A stretch of DNA of 64,000 nucleotides from assembly GCA_026129865.1 (NCBI GenBank), contig JAHCHG010000005.1:186001-250000 (forward strand). The letters run 5' to 3'. Numbering within the stretch: position 1 is the stretch's first letter; the number at the start of each line of letters is the position of its first letter. The notes beneath the pieces were generated by a model that made no database searches, had not been told where the DNA came from, and saw only the letters and a list, made by a program, of their open reading frames with translations. This stretch comes from Pyrinomonadaceae bacterium (GTDB lineage: Bacteria > Acidobacteriota > Blastocatellia > Pyrinomonadales > Pyrinomonadaceae). This document shows, one piece after another, positions 54,007 to 62,790 of the stretch. Position numbers and translations under genes: made by a program.

Positions 54007-54552
54007 TCATTGGGATTTCTCTTTAGCTGTGTAATCGAGCTTACCGTTTACGATCTCTCCGGCGGAACTGATCTTATGTTCCTCGACCTTATCTTCTGTA
54101 AAAATATGGTAAACGGAAGCACCTTTTGCTTTGAAAAAATCCGCGATCAACGCACGGTGGCAGCGCCACCAGAGAACTTCAGCGCACATTACCGCCGTCC
54201 GGTTCTCGCCCGCTAAATTTTCAAGCTTTGCAGCCGCAGATCGAAACTGATCGGTTTCCATATAGTCGGCATAACCGCGAAAAGATTCGTTGCGCCAAGC
54301 GGTATTTTTCGAATCTTTCTTAGCCCGCCGCCGCCCGCCGAGGTCGGGCATCGGTTGATAGTTAATGCCCGCCTCGTGCAGCGACTCGCGCAATTCGTCC
54401 TGATTAAAATGCGGAAATTTACGCGATCCCGGAAAACGCCGGACATCGGCAAGCGTTTTGATGCCGTTTTTCTGCAGAAGCCCGATGAACTCTTCCAAAT
54501 TTCTGGTCGAATGCCCGATCGTCCAAAGTTTTCCGTTATTTTCGCTCGCCAT
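54007..54552 (-). CDS. DUF488 domain-containing protein
   Basis: 181 aa from the ATG at 54552; a GTG five codons upstream is possible. DUF488 hallmarks: LWTIGHSTRNLEEFIGLL, TLADVRRFPGSRKFPHFNQDEL, YQPMPDLGGRR and the CAEVLWWRCHRALIADFF motif with Cys, Arg and His near the C-terminus. Function unknown, and the conserved Cys-His set suggests a redox or metal role. Downstream of the Rieske flavoprotein gene (58-base gap), probably the last gene of that operon. Confidence 0.85.
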   Translation of the reverse strand: MASENNGKLWTIGHSTRNLEEFIGLLQKNGIKTLADVRRFPGSRKFPHFNQDELRESLHEAGINYQPMPDLGGRRRAKKDSKNTAWRNESFRGYADYMETDQFRSAAAKLENLAGENRTAVMCAEVLWWRCHRALIADFFKAKGASVYHIFTEDKVEEHKISSAGEIVNGKLDYTAKEKSQ

Positions 54553-54610
54553 TTGCGTTACATGCACCTTACCTTCGTCGAATATCTACAAACCAAATCG
54601 ACCTGCTGTT

Positions 54611-56179
54611 TCAATCGTTTGACGCCGATTGATGGTTGAGATCCGAAGGGGCAGGCATTTTATCCAAACGCATCATCTCTTCGAATTCAGCCAGCTCGCG
54701 GTCGCGGTTCATGCCTGCGACAGCACGGATCTTCCCGTCTTTTACGTAAAACGCGAGAAATTGCCCGGAATCGATCCGTCCCCGGTAAATAATTTCGTCC
54801 CATTCTTTCAAATGTCCGACGTAGTTCAGGGTCGCGTCAAATTGCGTAGTCCAGAAAAACGGAATTGACGTGAAAGGTTTCTGCATTCCGATCATATTCT
54901 GCGCAGCTGTATTTCCCAACTGCATAGCCGTCCGCCAATGTTCGATTCGGGTGAGTTCTCCGCCAGCCGGTCGATACGGAAAATGGACGATATCGCCTGC
55001 TGCATAAACGTCTTTTCCGGCAGATAAAAACTCGTCGGCAACGATGCCGCCGTCCCGATGGAGTTCTATCCCGCTTTGAAATTCAGCGGCGGGAGCGACG
55101 CCGATTCCGATGATCACAAGATCGGCAGCGATCCGGTCGCCGGACTTTAAAAGTACGCCGGTGACATTTTCGTCTCCTTCGAAATCCTCAACTTCCGACT
55201 CGAGTTTGAATTTCACGCCGTTCTCTTCGTGAACGTTCTTAAAAAAACCGCCGATTTCGGCTCCGAGCGTTTTTTCGAAAGGCACTTTATCCGGTGCGAC
55301 AACCGTTACGTCGCAGCCGCGCGACCTCAAACTCGCCGCTGTTTCCATACCGATAAAACTCGCCCCGATAATGACCGCCCTTTTTCCGTTTTCAAGCGTT
55401 TCGATCACCGCGTCCGCATCGGAAAAGCTCCGGTATGTGAAAACATTTTTCTGCGATGTCTTTTGGAACGGCAATCGGCGGGGAATTCCGCCGGTCGCGA
55501 TCAAAATCGAATCGTAATTTAGAACTTTTCCGTTAACAAGCGTTACGGTCTTCAGATCCGTGTCGACTTTTTCCGCGGCAACGCCCGAAAATTGTTCGAT
55601 ATTGTTATTCTCGAAGAACTCTCTTTCCCGGAGCGGCATCCATTCCGGCTCTGCTTTTCCCTGAAGGTAATCTTTACTCAAATTCGGACGATCGTAAGGA
55701 GCACGGTCTTCGCCCGTGATCATTGTTAAACGACCGGCAAAACCTTCCTGACGCAGTGTTTTTGCGGCGCTGAGTCCGGCAGCGCCGGCACCGAGTATCA
55801 CAAAAGACCGATCGTCGCCGCCCTCGTTCGAAGCCGGTTCCGTCGCGGACATTTCAGCGTCATCCGACGGAATGCGAACAGCGATGCGGTCGTCGGAAAT
55901 TTTGACGTCGTAGCACGGCAGAGAATCGAGCGCGGGCGGTTCCTGCAATTTGCCCGTACGGGCGCTAAAACAAGCGTGATGCCACGGGCAAACGATGCGG
56001 TCGCCGCTCAAATAACCGTCAACAAGAGGCGCACCGTAATGCGTGCATTCGGCACCGACCGCGTGTATCTTTCCGTCAATTCGTGCGAGCAGAACTTTGG
56101 TTTCGCCCGCATAAACTTCCTTCATTTCGGCGTCTGCGATATCTGTCGTTTTTCCAACTTCAAATTCCTCAAATTTCAT
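54611..56179 (-). CDS. FAD-dependent oxidoreductase with N-terminal Rieske domain (AIFM3-like)
   Basis: 522 aa. Rieske [2Fe-2S] site: C45-T-H47 (ECTHYGAPL) and C64-P-W-H67 (CPWHHACF). Then a glutathione-reductase-like flavoprotein: FAD-binding FVILGAGAAGLSAAKTL near residue 126, DRPNLSKDYLQG, a second GxGxxG-type NAD site in RAVIIGASFIGMETAASL, and DVYAAGDIVHFPYR. It would move electrons from NAD(P)H through FAD to the iron-sulphur cluster and a partner protein. The partner is unknown. Operon with ribA and DoxX-like upstream. Confidence 0.9.
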   Translation of the reverse strand: MKFEEFEVGKTTDIADAEMKEVYAGETKVLLARIDGKIHAVGAECTHYGAPLVDGYLSGDRIVCPWHHACFSARTGKLQEPPALDSLPCYDVKISDDRIAVRIPSDDAEMSATEPASNEGGDDRSFVILGAGAAGLSAAKTLRQEGFAGRLTMITGEDRAPYDRPNLSKDYLQGKAEPEWMPLREREFFENNNIEQFSGVAAEKVDTDLKTVTLVNGKVLNYDSILIATGGIPRRLPFQKTSQKNVFTYRSFSDADAVIETLENGKRAVIIGASFIGMETAASLRSRGCDVTVVAPDKVPFEKTLGAEIGGFFKNVHEENGVKFKLESEVEDFEGDENVTGVLLKSGDRIAADLVIIGIGVAPAAEFQSGIELHRDGGIVADEFLSAGKDVYAAGDIVHFPYRPAGGELTRIEHWRTAMQLGNTAAQNMIGMQKPFTSIPFFWTTQFDATLNYVGHLKEWDEIIYRGRIDSGQFLAFYVKDGKIRAVAGMNRDRELAEFEEMMRLDKMPAPSDLNHQSASND

Positions 56180-56233
56180 AAAATCTCCTTGTTCTCAAAT
56201 CAAGCACAGTTCGTCCATTATAAACATTCGTGC

Positions 56234-56923
56234 TCAACCGTGCTGATTGACGCATCCGACTTCCGCTTCCACCGGCAGGCTGATCAAATGTCCCAAATTC
56301 GTTTTTTTCGTTTTCAGGTATTTGAGCATTGCAGGATAAAGCCGGATCGGGTGCTGAATTCGATCGACGATTTTGATTCCGGCTCGCTCGACCGCCGCTA
56401 TTTTTTGAGGATTGTTGGAGATCAATCGAACTTGGCGGAGACCGAGAATCAGTAAGATCTCAGCGCATTGAGCATATTTCCGCAGATCGACCGCCAATCC
56501 CAAACGTTCATTCGCTTCGATAGTGTCTGCTCCTTCATCCTGCAGAGCGTAGGCACGAATCTTGTTAATTATCCCGATTCCGCGACCTTCCTGCTGCTGA
56601 TAAACGATGACGCCCGCGTTTTCATCCGCGATAGATTTAAGCGCCGAGCGAAGCTGTTGACCGCAGTCGCATTTCGTCGAAACGAATACGTCACCGGTCA
56701 AACATTGAGAGTGTATTCTTACCAGCGGCGCTTTTGCGGCTTGTAAATTTCCGCGGGTAAGCGCGATAAACTCCTCGTCCGAAACAAGTGACCGAAATCC
56801 GATTATCGAAAACTCGCCAAATTCCGTCGGAAGCCGCGCCGCTGCAACTTGTTCGACCGTTTTCTCCGGATTGCTTCGCAGCTTTCGGATCGGCACAGCC
56901 TCGCACATGTCGTAAAAATTCAT
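56234..56923 (-). CDS. ribA: GTP cyclohydrolase II
   Basis: 229 aa. The catalytic Zn site is C74-x10-C85-x-C87 in HSQCLTGDVFVSTKCDCG, followed by QQQEGRGIGIINKIRAYALQD. It opens GTP in the first step of riboflavin synthesis. It is a stand-alone RibA without the DHBP synthase domain. Here it sits between a DoxX-like protein and a flavoprotein, so local flavin supply for the Rieske-FAD enzyme is a reasonable reading; other riboflavin genes are not in the window. Confidence 0.93.
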   Translation of the reverse strand: MNFYDMCEAVPIRKLRSNPEKTVEQVAAARLPTEFGEFSIIGFRSLVSDEEFIALTRGNLQAAKAPLVRIHSQCLTGDVFVSTKCDCGQQLRSALKSIADENAGVIVYQQQEGRGIGIINKIRAYALQDEGADTIEANERLGLAVDLRKYAQCAEILLILGLRQVRLISNNPQKIAAVERAGIKIVDRIQHPIRLYPAMLKYLKTKKTNLGHLISLPVEAEVGCVNQHG

Positions 56924-56935
56924 AGTTGTCTCCCA

Positions 56936-57361
56936 TCACTCTGCATAACTGCCGCTGAGAATTCCAAGCGCAGCCGCTCCGAACATTAACCCTAGATCGC
57001 GAAGAGCGACATCATAATATCCCGGAACCATCAAAAGATTTACGATTATCAGAAATAACCAGGCGGCAACGACCCAGGAAAAAATTTTCGGTTTTAGAAA
57101 TACTCCGACTCCTGCGGCGATCTCGATGACGCCGACAACGAGCATCAGCTGATGTCCGCGTCCACCTGTTATTTGATTTATAAACGGCGGCAGATATTTA
57201 TCCCAATCGACCAAAACGCCGAAAAATTTATCGATTCCGGCAGCGATCGGGGCGATCGTGTAGCCCGTTCTCAAAATGTTAAATGCTTTCGCACCCGCCG
57301 AACGCTGTTCGACCTTTTCCGCAGCGCCTAATTTTACAGCCGAGTTTAATGCTTCATCCAT
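56936..57361 (-). CDS. DoxX-like membrane protein
   Basis: 141 aa, four transmembrane helices (about res. 35-55, 70-90, 92-112, 115-135). RGHQLMLVVGVIEIAAGVGVFL and NLLMVPGYYDVALRDLGLMFGA are DoxX-type elements. First gene of the leftward operon that continues with ribA (12-base gap). Function of most DoxX-like proteins is unknown; some are linked to redox stress and quinones. Confidence 0.75.
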   Translation of the reverse strand: MDEALNSAVKLGAAEKVEQRSAGAKAFNILRTGYTIAPIAAGIDKFFGVLVDWDKYLPPFINQITGGRGHQLMLVVGVIEIAAGVGVFLKPKIFSWVVAAWLFLIIVNLLMVPGYYDVALRDLGLMFGAAALGILSGSYAE

Positions 57362-57409
57362 TGTTTTAATCTCCTAAATTCTAGTATTGAATAGCAGCTA
57401 TTCGAACCA

Positions 57410-57438
57410 AACATAAACAGTTTTATATAATAAGTCAA
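57410..57438 (-). promoter_or_regulatory. Candidate promoter of the DoxX-ribA-Rieske operon
   Basis: On the minus strand TTGACT (57438-57433) and TATGTT (57415-57410) are 17 bases apart. The -35 box lies in one arm of the inverted repeat at 57429-57456, so a protein bound there would control it. Confidence 0.5.
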
Positions 57439-57456
57439 GAAGTTATTTGACTTATT
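57429..57456. promoter_or_regulatory. Candidate operator: perfect 10-8-10 inverted repeat
   Basis: AATAAGTCAA-GAAGTTAT-TTGACTTATT lies midway between the divergent DoxX-like and SufR-like genes. Ten matching base pairs per arm make chance unlikely. Each arm contains TTGACT, a -35-like hexamer reading outwards, so the site could repress both directions. The SufR-like regulator gene starting at 57501 is the natural candidate to bind it. Confidence 0.65.
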
Positions 57457-57500
57457 GTGCTTTTTCTTTAAATGTTTTACAATTTCAGCGGTGAATCACG

Positions 57501-58139
57501 ATGAATGCAACAAAATTCGGCAAAAATTTTTTTAATTCCACGCGCGGACAGGTTTTGAAACTCTTGCGCAAAGGAATTCGAACGGTCGATGAACTTGCGT
57601 CCAGGATCGGTGTAACGGACAATGCGGTTCGCGCTCATCTGGCAACGCTTGAGCGCGACGGACTGGTAGCCAGGCAGGGTTTGCAGCCGGGTTTTCGAAA
57701 ACCGCATTTTAATTACGAGCTGACAGCCGATGCGGAACAGCTTTTCCCGAAGGCGTACTCGACGCTCTTTAATATGTTTTTGTCGGCATTGAAGACGAGG
57801 ATCGGCGGCGAGGAACTCGAGGAAATAATTTCGGATGTCGCAAGATCGCTTGCGGCGGAAACGCGGCAAACAATTGGGGAAACGCCCGAAGTTCGGGCGG
57901 AAGCGGCGGCACGTGCGCTGGAATCGCTCGGCGGCGCGCCGGCGGTTGAGAATGAAGATGGAAAGTTAATCGTCCGGAGCATTTCAAGCTGTCCGTTCGA
58001 CGTTTCGGTTTCCGAGCATCCCGAAGTTTGCCGTCTGGCTGAGGCGTTTTTGTCGGAAGTAACGGGAACAAATGTGCGGGAACGCTGCCAGAAAGGCGAT
58101 CGTCCGCAATGTTCGTTTGAGTTTGTCGGCGATAATTAA
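57501..58139 (+). CDS. SufR-like winged-helix regulator with Cys cluster
   Basis: 212 aa. N-terminal winged helix: GQVLKLLRKGIRTVDELASRIGVTDNAVRAHLATLERDGLVARQG. The C-terminal Cys pattern is CX12CX18CX7C (SCPFDVSVSEHPEVC, later ERCQKGDRPQC); first, second and last Cys give CX12CX26C, close to the CX12CX27C reported in SufR, which binds an iron-sulphur cluster and represses suf genes. A redox, oxygen or NO sensor is therefore likely. No suf genes are nearby; its probable targets are the divergent DoxX-ribA-Rieske operon and itself. The DUF2156 gene follows 55 bases downstream. Confidence 0.8.
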   Translation: MNATKFGKNFFNSTRGQVLKLLRKGIRTVDELASRIGVTDNAVRAHLATLERDGLVARQGLQPGFRKPHFNYELTADAEQLFPKAYSTLFNMFLSALKTRIGGEELEEIISDVARSLAAETRQTIGETPEVRAEAAARALESLGGAPAVENEDGKLIVRSISSCPFDVSVSEHPEVCRLAEAFLSEVTGTNVRERCQKGDRPQCSFEFVGDN

Positions 58140-58194
58140 CGATCGGGGCGATTTTGAGGTAAAACAGTGCGGCTCAGCAGCCGCGGCGGGACCG

Positions 58195-59277
58195 ATGCAA
58201 AAAAGGGAATCAGCCGTTTTGGAAAAGGCTCGACGAATAGTTCTCGAGCACGGATGGAATTCCACCGTTTACCAGATCTTAAATCCCGGAATCGATTTTT
58301 GGTTTCCGGCGTCCGGACACGCCGTTGTCGGACAGGTTCGCTGCCGAAGAGTTCGTGTTGTTGCCGGAGCGCCGGTCGCGTCGAAGGAACGTCTTAAAGC
58401 CGTTTCCGACGAATTCGAAGCGGACGCCGCAGCACGGGGCGATACGGTTTGTTATTTTTGTGCTGAGGCAAGACTTGAAAATGTTTATTCGGCGTCGGTC
58501 GATCATTCCAAAGTACTGCTCGGGGCGCAGCCGGTCTGGGACCCGAAAAATTGGGCGACGATCGTTTCCGGCAACAAAAACGTCAGGTCCCAGATTAACC
58601 GCGCGCGGAATAAAAACGTTGTCGTTTCCGAATGGTCGATAGACCGCGCTGAAGATCATCCCGAATTAGTCGAGACGCTCCAAGCCTGGCTGGATTCGAA
58701 GGGCTTGCCGCCGCTTCATTTTATGGTCGAACCGCAAACCCTTTCAGACCTTCAAAACCGGCGCGTCTTTGTTGCGGAGCGAGACAGCGAGGTTAACGGT
58801 TTTGTCGTACTTTCGCCGGTTCCGACGCGCAACGGCTGGCTTTTCGAGCAGTTCGTTCATCGCCCGTCCTCACCGAACGGAACCGTCGAGCTGATGATAG
58901 ATTTTGCCATGCGCGCTCTTGCGGAATCGGGTTCGGATTATGCAACGCTCGGGCTGTCGCCTTTGTCGAAGCGTGCCGACATTGATCCGTTCGAAAATCC
59001 TTTATGGCTGCGGTTCGTGCTTGCGTGGATGCGGAAACATGGTCAGCGGTTTTACAATTTTGACGGTTTAGATGCTTTCAAGGCGAAATTTCAGCCGGAA
59101 ATGTGGGAACCCGTATTCGCGATATCGAACGAAAAGAATTTCTCGTTCAAAACGCTTAAAGCGATCGCCGCAGCGTTTAGTAATGACGAACCGTTGAAGC
59201 TCTTTCTCGGCGGACTTTGGCGCGCTTTTCGAACCGAATTAACCTGGTTAAAAGGCAAAATTTACTCTTTAAAGTAA
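58195..59277 (+). CDS. DUF2156 / phosphatidylglycerol lysyltransferase C-terminal domain protein
   Basis: 360 aa from the ATG at 58195 (GGCGGGA upstream); the open frame reaches to 58072, inside the previous gene. The domain matches the GNAT-like C-terminal part of MprF (FRVHGHAVVGQ-type start, here FPASGHAVVGQV, later SQINRARNKNVVVSE and NFDGLDAFKAKFQPEMWEPVF). MprF adds lysine to phosphatidylglycerol, but this protein lacks the flippase helices, so acceptor and activity are open. Confidence 0.75.
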   Translation: MQKRESAVLEKARRIVLEHGWNSTVYQILNPGIDFWFPASGHAVVGQVRCRRVRVVAGAPVASKERLKAVSDEFEADAAARGDTVCYFCAEARLENVYSASVDHSKVLLGAQPVWDPKNWATIVSGNKNVRSQINRARNKNVVVSEWSIDRAEDHPELVETLQAWLDSKGLPPLHFMVEPQTLSDLQNRRVFVAERDSEVNGFVVLSPVPTRNGWLFEQFVHRPSSPNGTVELMIDFAMRALAESGSDYATLGLSPLSKRADIDPFENPLWLRFVLAWMRKHGQRFYNFDGLDAFKAKFQPEMWEPVFAISNEKNFSFKTLKAIAAAFSNDEPLKLFLGGLWRAFRTELTWLKGKIYSLK

Positions 59278-59285
59278 ATTTTGCC
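59254..59285. terminator. Hairpin overlapping a stop codon between convergent genes
   Basis: GGCAAAATTTACT-CTTTAA-AGTAAATTTTGCC, a perfect 13-bp stem that includes the last codons and the TAA of the DUF2156 gene and ends 8 bases before the stop of the convergent truncated haemoglobin gene. It is symmetrical, so it may end transcription from both sides, though A+T-rich and without a T tract. Confidence 0.6.
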
Positions 59286-59293
59286 GAAACTGT

Positions 59294-59680
59294 TTACGAA
59301 CGATTACTTGAAACAAAAGAAAGCATTCGATTTGCGATCATTCCCGCTCTCTGCTTGGCAAAATCGGCGCGTTCGCCTTCGAACGACCGATCGATGCAGT
59401 CGTTAAAAAGTTCCAGCCACCGTTCGAAATGTTCGAATTTTAGCGGTGATTTTTGATGAAGCTCGCCGTGAACCTGCAGCGGATTTCTTCCGTGGCGCTG
59501 ATAGTTTCGCGCACCGAGAAGCAGGCTTTCCCAAAAATCGCCGATCACCGGTAAATGATGTTCAAGATCGAGTTTTGCAACTTCAGTAAAAAGATAACCG
59601 ATCTTGTCATCGGCTAGCGCTTTTTCGTAAAACTCTTTCATTAAAAGATCTATGTCCGCCCTGTTTTCAATATCCTGCAT
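59294..59680 (-). CDS. Group III truncated haemoglobin
   Basis: 128 aa, standard size for the group III (P) class. MQDIENRADIDLLMKEFYEKALADDKIGYLF begins the short A-helix fold; HHLPVIGDFWESLLLG and GRNPLQVHGELHQKSPLKFEHFERWLELF contain the expected distal and proximal His regions. Truncated globins bind O2 or NO; roles include NO dioxygenation. Last gene of the porin-4TM-VWFA-globin operon, next to a NarK transporter, which fits nitrogen-oxide handling. Confidence 0.9.
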   Translation of the reverse strand: MQDIENRADIDLLMKEFYEKALADDKIGYLFTEVAKLDLEHHLPVIGDFWESLLLGARNYQRHGRNPLQVHGELHQKSPLKFEHFERWLELFNDCIDRSFEGERADFAKQRAGMIANRMLSFVSSNRS

Positions 59681-59681
59681 A

Positions 59682-60632
59682 TTATTTATAACTCTGATAA
59701 CCCTTTTTATATGATAGCCTGAGCTTTCGGTCGCGAAATTTCGGCGCCAGTTTTACCTCGATCTCGTGCCACGATTGCTCACTGTCTTCCTTTACAAATC
59801 CTATCGAATACTGCGCCTGCATATCGTTGGCGATCTTGCCGAGTATCCGCACAAGCTCCGCTTCGGATTCAACAAACGGAGTTCTGGTATTTCCGCCGCT
59901 GTCTTTTGCGAGCTCGTCGATCGCGGCGCGATCGAGTGCGGGATCATCAAAATCGACCGGCAGCCGGCGGCGTTCGAGACTGATATCGGAAAAACCCCAT
60001 TTTTCCTTGTCGTCGAGAAAAATTGAAAAGACCTGAACGTTGAAACTTCGCAATTGAAATTTTAGCGTATTGAACGAATGATGGCTGTTCTGATCTCTGC
60101 CGTCGGTCAAAATTATCAATGTTTTCTTCGCGCTGTTCTTCGATTTGAGCTTTTGCCCGGCGACATAAAGTGCGTCGTACAGCGAGCTCGGTTTGTCTTT
60201 TTCCAGCGTAGAAAGATGCGTTCGAACCTGTTCTACGGACGGAACAAAACCCGTCTCGAGACTTCCGTTCTCATTAAATACGACGGTAAAAAAATCGTCC
60301 TTTTCGCGCAGCGTTTCGGTAAAAGTCTTCAGCGCATTTAATACGGTTGCGGTTCGGTCGGAAGTTGTCGGATGCAGATCGTAAACGATGCCGTATGAAA
60401 CCGGAGCGTCGTCAATTGACATCAGATCGATCGAACGACGGATTTTATTATCATAAATTTCGAACGCTTCTTTTGGAAGATCGCGAACAAAATTTCCGCT
60501 TTTGTCGCGGACATTGACTCCGATACTGACTATGTTCGTTTCGATCCTGACGATGTCGTCGTCCTGCGCCGCAACAAATTCCGACAATATCAAAAAACAA
60601 AAAATAATAGCTGAAACTTTAATCATTGACAT
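59682..60632 (-). CDS. Secreted VWFA-related acidobacterial protein
   Basis: 316 aa from the ATG at 60632 (GAGGTAG upstream), which begins a signal peptide (MSMIKVSAIIFCFLILSEFVAA); a long upstream extension lies inside the previous gene and was discarded. The VWFA-type fold resembles the acidobacterial TIGR03436 group: IETNIVSIGVNVRDKSGNFV, TLIILTDGRDQNSHHS, FSIFLDD. The metal-binding DxSxS motif is degenerate (YDLHPTTS), so metal-dependent adhesion is doubtful. Its stop lies 1 base before the truncated haemoglobin start. Confidence 0.85.
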   Translation of the reverse strand: MSMIKVSAIIFCFLILSEFVAAQDDDIVRIETNIVSIGVNVRDKSGNFVRDLPKEAFEIYDNKIRRSIDLMSIDDAPVSYGIVYDLHPTTSDRTATVLNALKTFTETLREKDDFFTVVFNENGSLETGFVPSVEQVRTHLSTLEKDKPSSLYDALYVAGQKLKSKNSAKKTLIILTDGRDQNSHHSFNTLKFQLRSFNVQVFSIFLDDKEKWGFSDISLERRRLPVDFDDPALDRAAIDELAKDSGGNTRTPFVESEAELVRILGKIANDMQAQYSIGFVKEDSEQSWHEIEVKLAPKFRDRKLRLSYKKGYQSYK

Positions 60633-60637
60633 AAAAT

Positions 60638-61099
60638 CTACCTCGAAACATTGCTTTGATCGACCAGCCGCAGGTTTTGGCGCGTCAAACTGATTCCCAA
60701 AGCGAGAAGCGATATAACCTTTATCGAGTCTAATACTATATAGATTACGTGGAGATTTGAATAAGGTTCGGCAGTTCCGTTGATGACCTGAGCGGTTCGC
60801 ATATCCAAAAGCGGAAACAGCCAAAAGGTTTGGAGGAGCAAGACCGTGCCGATGACAGCGAAGGAAATATACGGCGTTCGACCATTTGGTCGTTCAAAGA
60901 AAAGTGTTGAAAAGAAGATGATCAGCAATCCGAGTTCGATCTTGTTCAACGCATGAAAAACCAGGTAGCCGATCCCAAGTCCGATCTCCAGCGTAATGTT
61001 CGGCGCCGAAAATTTGAGCGGTGCTTCCATAAACGAGATCGCGGCGACGCATCCAAACCAGATAAACGGCACCGCGATCTGTACTATTTTGAAAAACAT
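60638..61099 (-). CDS. Four-helix membrane protein, unknown family
   Basis: 153 aa from the ATG at 61099; the frame extends 11 codons upstream. Four hydrophobic segments (res. about 5-25, 45-62, 70-90, 112-137). A motif-like stretch CVAAISFMEAPLKFSAPNITLEIGLGIG lies near the first loop. No family recognised with confidence. In a tight operon between the porin (10 bases) and the VWFA gene (5 bases). Confidence 0.65.
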   Translation of the reverse strand: MFFKIVQIAVPFIWFGCVAAISFMEAPLKFSAPNITLEIGLGIGYLVFHALNKIELGLLIIFFSTLFFERPNGRTPYISFAVIGTVLLLQTFWLFPLLDMRTAQVINGTAEPYSNLHVIYIVLDSIKVISLLALGISLTRQNLRLVDQSNVSR

Positions 61100-61109
61100 A
61101 AACCTAAAT

Positions 61110-62573
61110 TCAAAAACTATAAGCGGCGGCAAGGTTTACGTGATTTGCATTTTCTTTCGCGCCGAAAATATAGCTGGTTTCAAGCCTTCTAAATTCGCCG
61201 CCGAGAGAAAATTGCGGAGAAAATTTATATATCAGATCGAACGCGTATCCGAAGTTTCTAGACCGGAAATTTCGATTGGAAACACTTCGGAGATCTTCGT
61301 TGCGCGGATCGTCAACTCCGATCGACGCAAATGCCGACAGCCTGTCTTTTGCCGTCGGCAGAACCCATCCGATCTGTGTCCAACCGCCGCGAGTTCCGAT
61401 TCCGCGAACTCCTCCGGCAACCAATGTGTTGTTTTGCCGGAAGGCAAAATCCGTGTTGTAACCCTGGAAAATTCCGCCTTGAAAACCGCCTAAATTGCGC
61501 CCGAAAAATGCTTCGCCTGTTAAGGTTACACGCTTGACGATCGGGAAATTCCAATCGAGTGCGAGTCCAACGGAATTAATTTCGTTCGAAGAATTTCCGA
61601 CCGTTACGTCTGAACGTCCGTAATGTCCGGCAAAACCGATCGTACCTGATTTTTCTGTTCCGAACCAATTTGCTTCGGTAAAAGAGATACGACTTTGGAA
61701 AAATGGAACATTTGAAGCCGCGCCGGAACCCGGCTGCAATAATGCAGGAGTTCCGCTTGTCGGGAAATCGCCGGTTCCGGGAGCTATAACCGCACTTTGC
61801 CATTTGAAGTTTTTACCGAGTTTTTGCTGCAAAAGAACCTGCGGAAGACGCGACCAGAGATTTCCGGCGGCGGCAAACTGCGGGATCGCTGCGGCGGCAA
61901 GCGATGTCGGATTATTCGGGGCAAAGATTATCCAATCCTGTCCGACGGTCAAAGAAGTTCTCTCCCAATCGAATTGTGCTTTGGCAACGCGCAAGCGTAA
62001 AACCCCCATATTTTCACCAACTCCGACCGCCGGAAATCCGCCGTAAAAGTCGGCTTCGACAACTCCGCTGACTGCGGCATTTCCGATTCTGCCGCCTTCG
62101 ATCTTAACGCCGAAACGGGTTTGTCTTCCGCTTGCGCTGAAGTTACTTTTTCCGGTCGCCGCCCACAGCGGATCGTCGGAATTATTTGTCCCGCTGCTGT
62201 TCCCGAAGGCATTGAAAAAGATAATTCCGTAAGGCGTGATCTTGTAATTTCCGACATCAATGCTCAGATCCTTTTTGTCGGATTTTTGCTTGGTTTCATT
62301 TGATGAAACAGGAACTGTTTCGTTCGATTTTGCAGTGTTTGCGGGTTCAACGTTTACCGCAACGGTTTCGGTTTCTTCTTTTTTAACTAACGCTCGTTTC
62401 AAAGCTTCAAGTTCAGCCTGCATCGCCTGAACCTGTGATTCGAGCTGTTTGACGCGATCGTTTACCTCGTCATTTCCAACCGCTGCGGGCGAAGAAGTTT
62501 GGGCGTTGACCGTAAAACACAGCAATAAAAGGATACAACTGAATTTGATAAAATTGTGATAAATATAAAGCAT
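61110..62573 (-). CDS. DcaP-like outer-membrane porin
   Basis: 487 aa. Signal peptide (res. 1-24, ending FTVNA), then a coiled coil (DRVKQLESQVQAMQAELEAL) and a low-complexity linker, then alternating beta strands with Gly/aromatic patterns (YKITPYGIIFFNAFGNSSG; GRQTRFGVKIEGGRIG; FDWERTSLTVGQDWIIFAP). It ends in a C-terminal Phe (AAAYSF), the BamA recognition signal. DcaP porins transport small organic acids and anions as trimers. It has an inverted repeat in its leader (62595) and heads an operon with a truncated haemoglobin. Confidence 0.82.
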   Translation of the reverse strand: MLYIYHNFIKFSCILLLLCFTVNAQTSSPAAVGNDEVNDRVKQLESQVQAMQAELEALKRALVKKEETETVAVNVEPANTAKSNETVPVSSNETKQKSDKKDLSIDVGNYKITPYGIIFFNAFGNSSGTNNSDDPLWAATGKSNFSASGRQTRFGVKIEGGRIGNAAVSGVVEADFYGGFPAVGVGENMGVLRLRVAKAQFDWERTSLTVGQDWIIFAPNNPTSLAAAAIPQFAAAGNLWSRLPQVLLQQKLGKNFKWQSAVIAPGTGDFPTSGTPALLQPGSGAASNVPFFQSRISFTEANWFGTEKSGTIGFAGHYGRSDVTVGNSSNEINSVGLALDWNFPIVKRVTLTGEAFFGRNLGGFQGGIFQGYNTDFAFRQNNTLVAGGVRGIGTRGGWTQIGWVLPTAKDRLSAFASIGVDDPRNEDLRSVSNRNFRSRNFGYAFDLIYKFSPQFSLGGEFRRLETSYIFGAKENANHVNLAAAYSF

Positions 62574-62594
62574 TTTTATGCTCCTAAAATTCAG

Positions 62595-62618
62595 TTAAGC
62601 TTTTTCGTATTAGCTTAA
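62595..62618. promoter_or_regulatory. Candidate operator: 7-10-7 inverted repeat in the porin leader
   Basis: TTAAGCT-N10-AGCTTAA is perfect and lies 21 bases before the porin start at 62573. It could bind a repressor or form an mRNA structure. The arm sequence contains the common AGCT core, so chance is not excluded. Confidence 0.4.
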
Positions 62619-62790
62619 TTCACGAGCAGAATTAACTAAAAAAGATGCAGAAGTTCGGTTCGAATGTGCATTACCGGTCTTGCCGAAGGATCAGGGCGGG
62701 GATAAACCTGCTCAACATCTTTTGGTTTCAAGATCAATGAAAATTTGGTCAAGCAGGTCGCCCAATTCTGAATGACCGGCAGTAAGTAAA

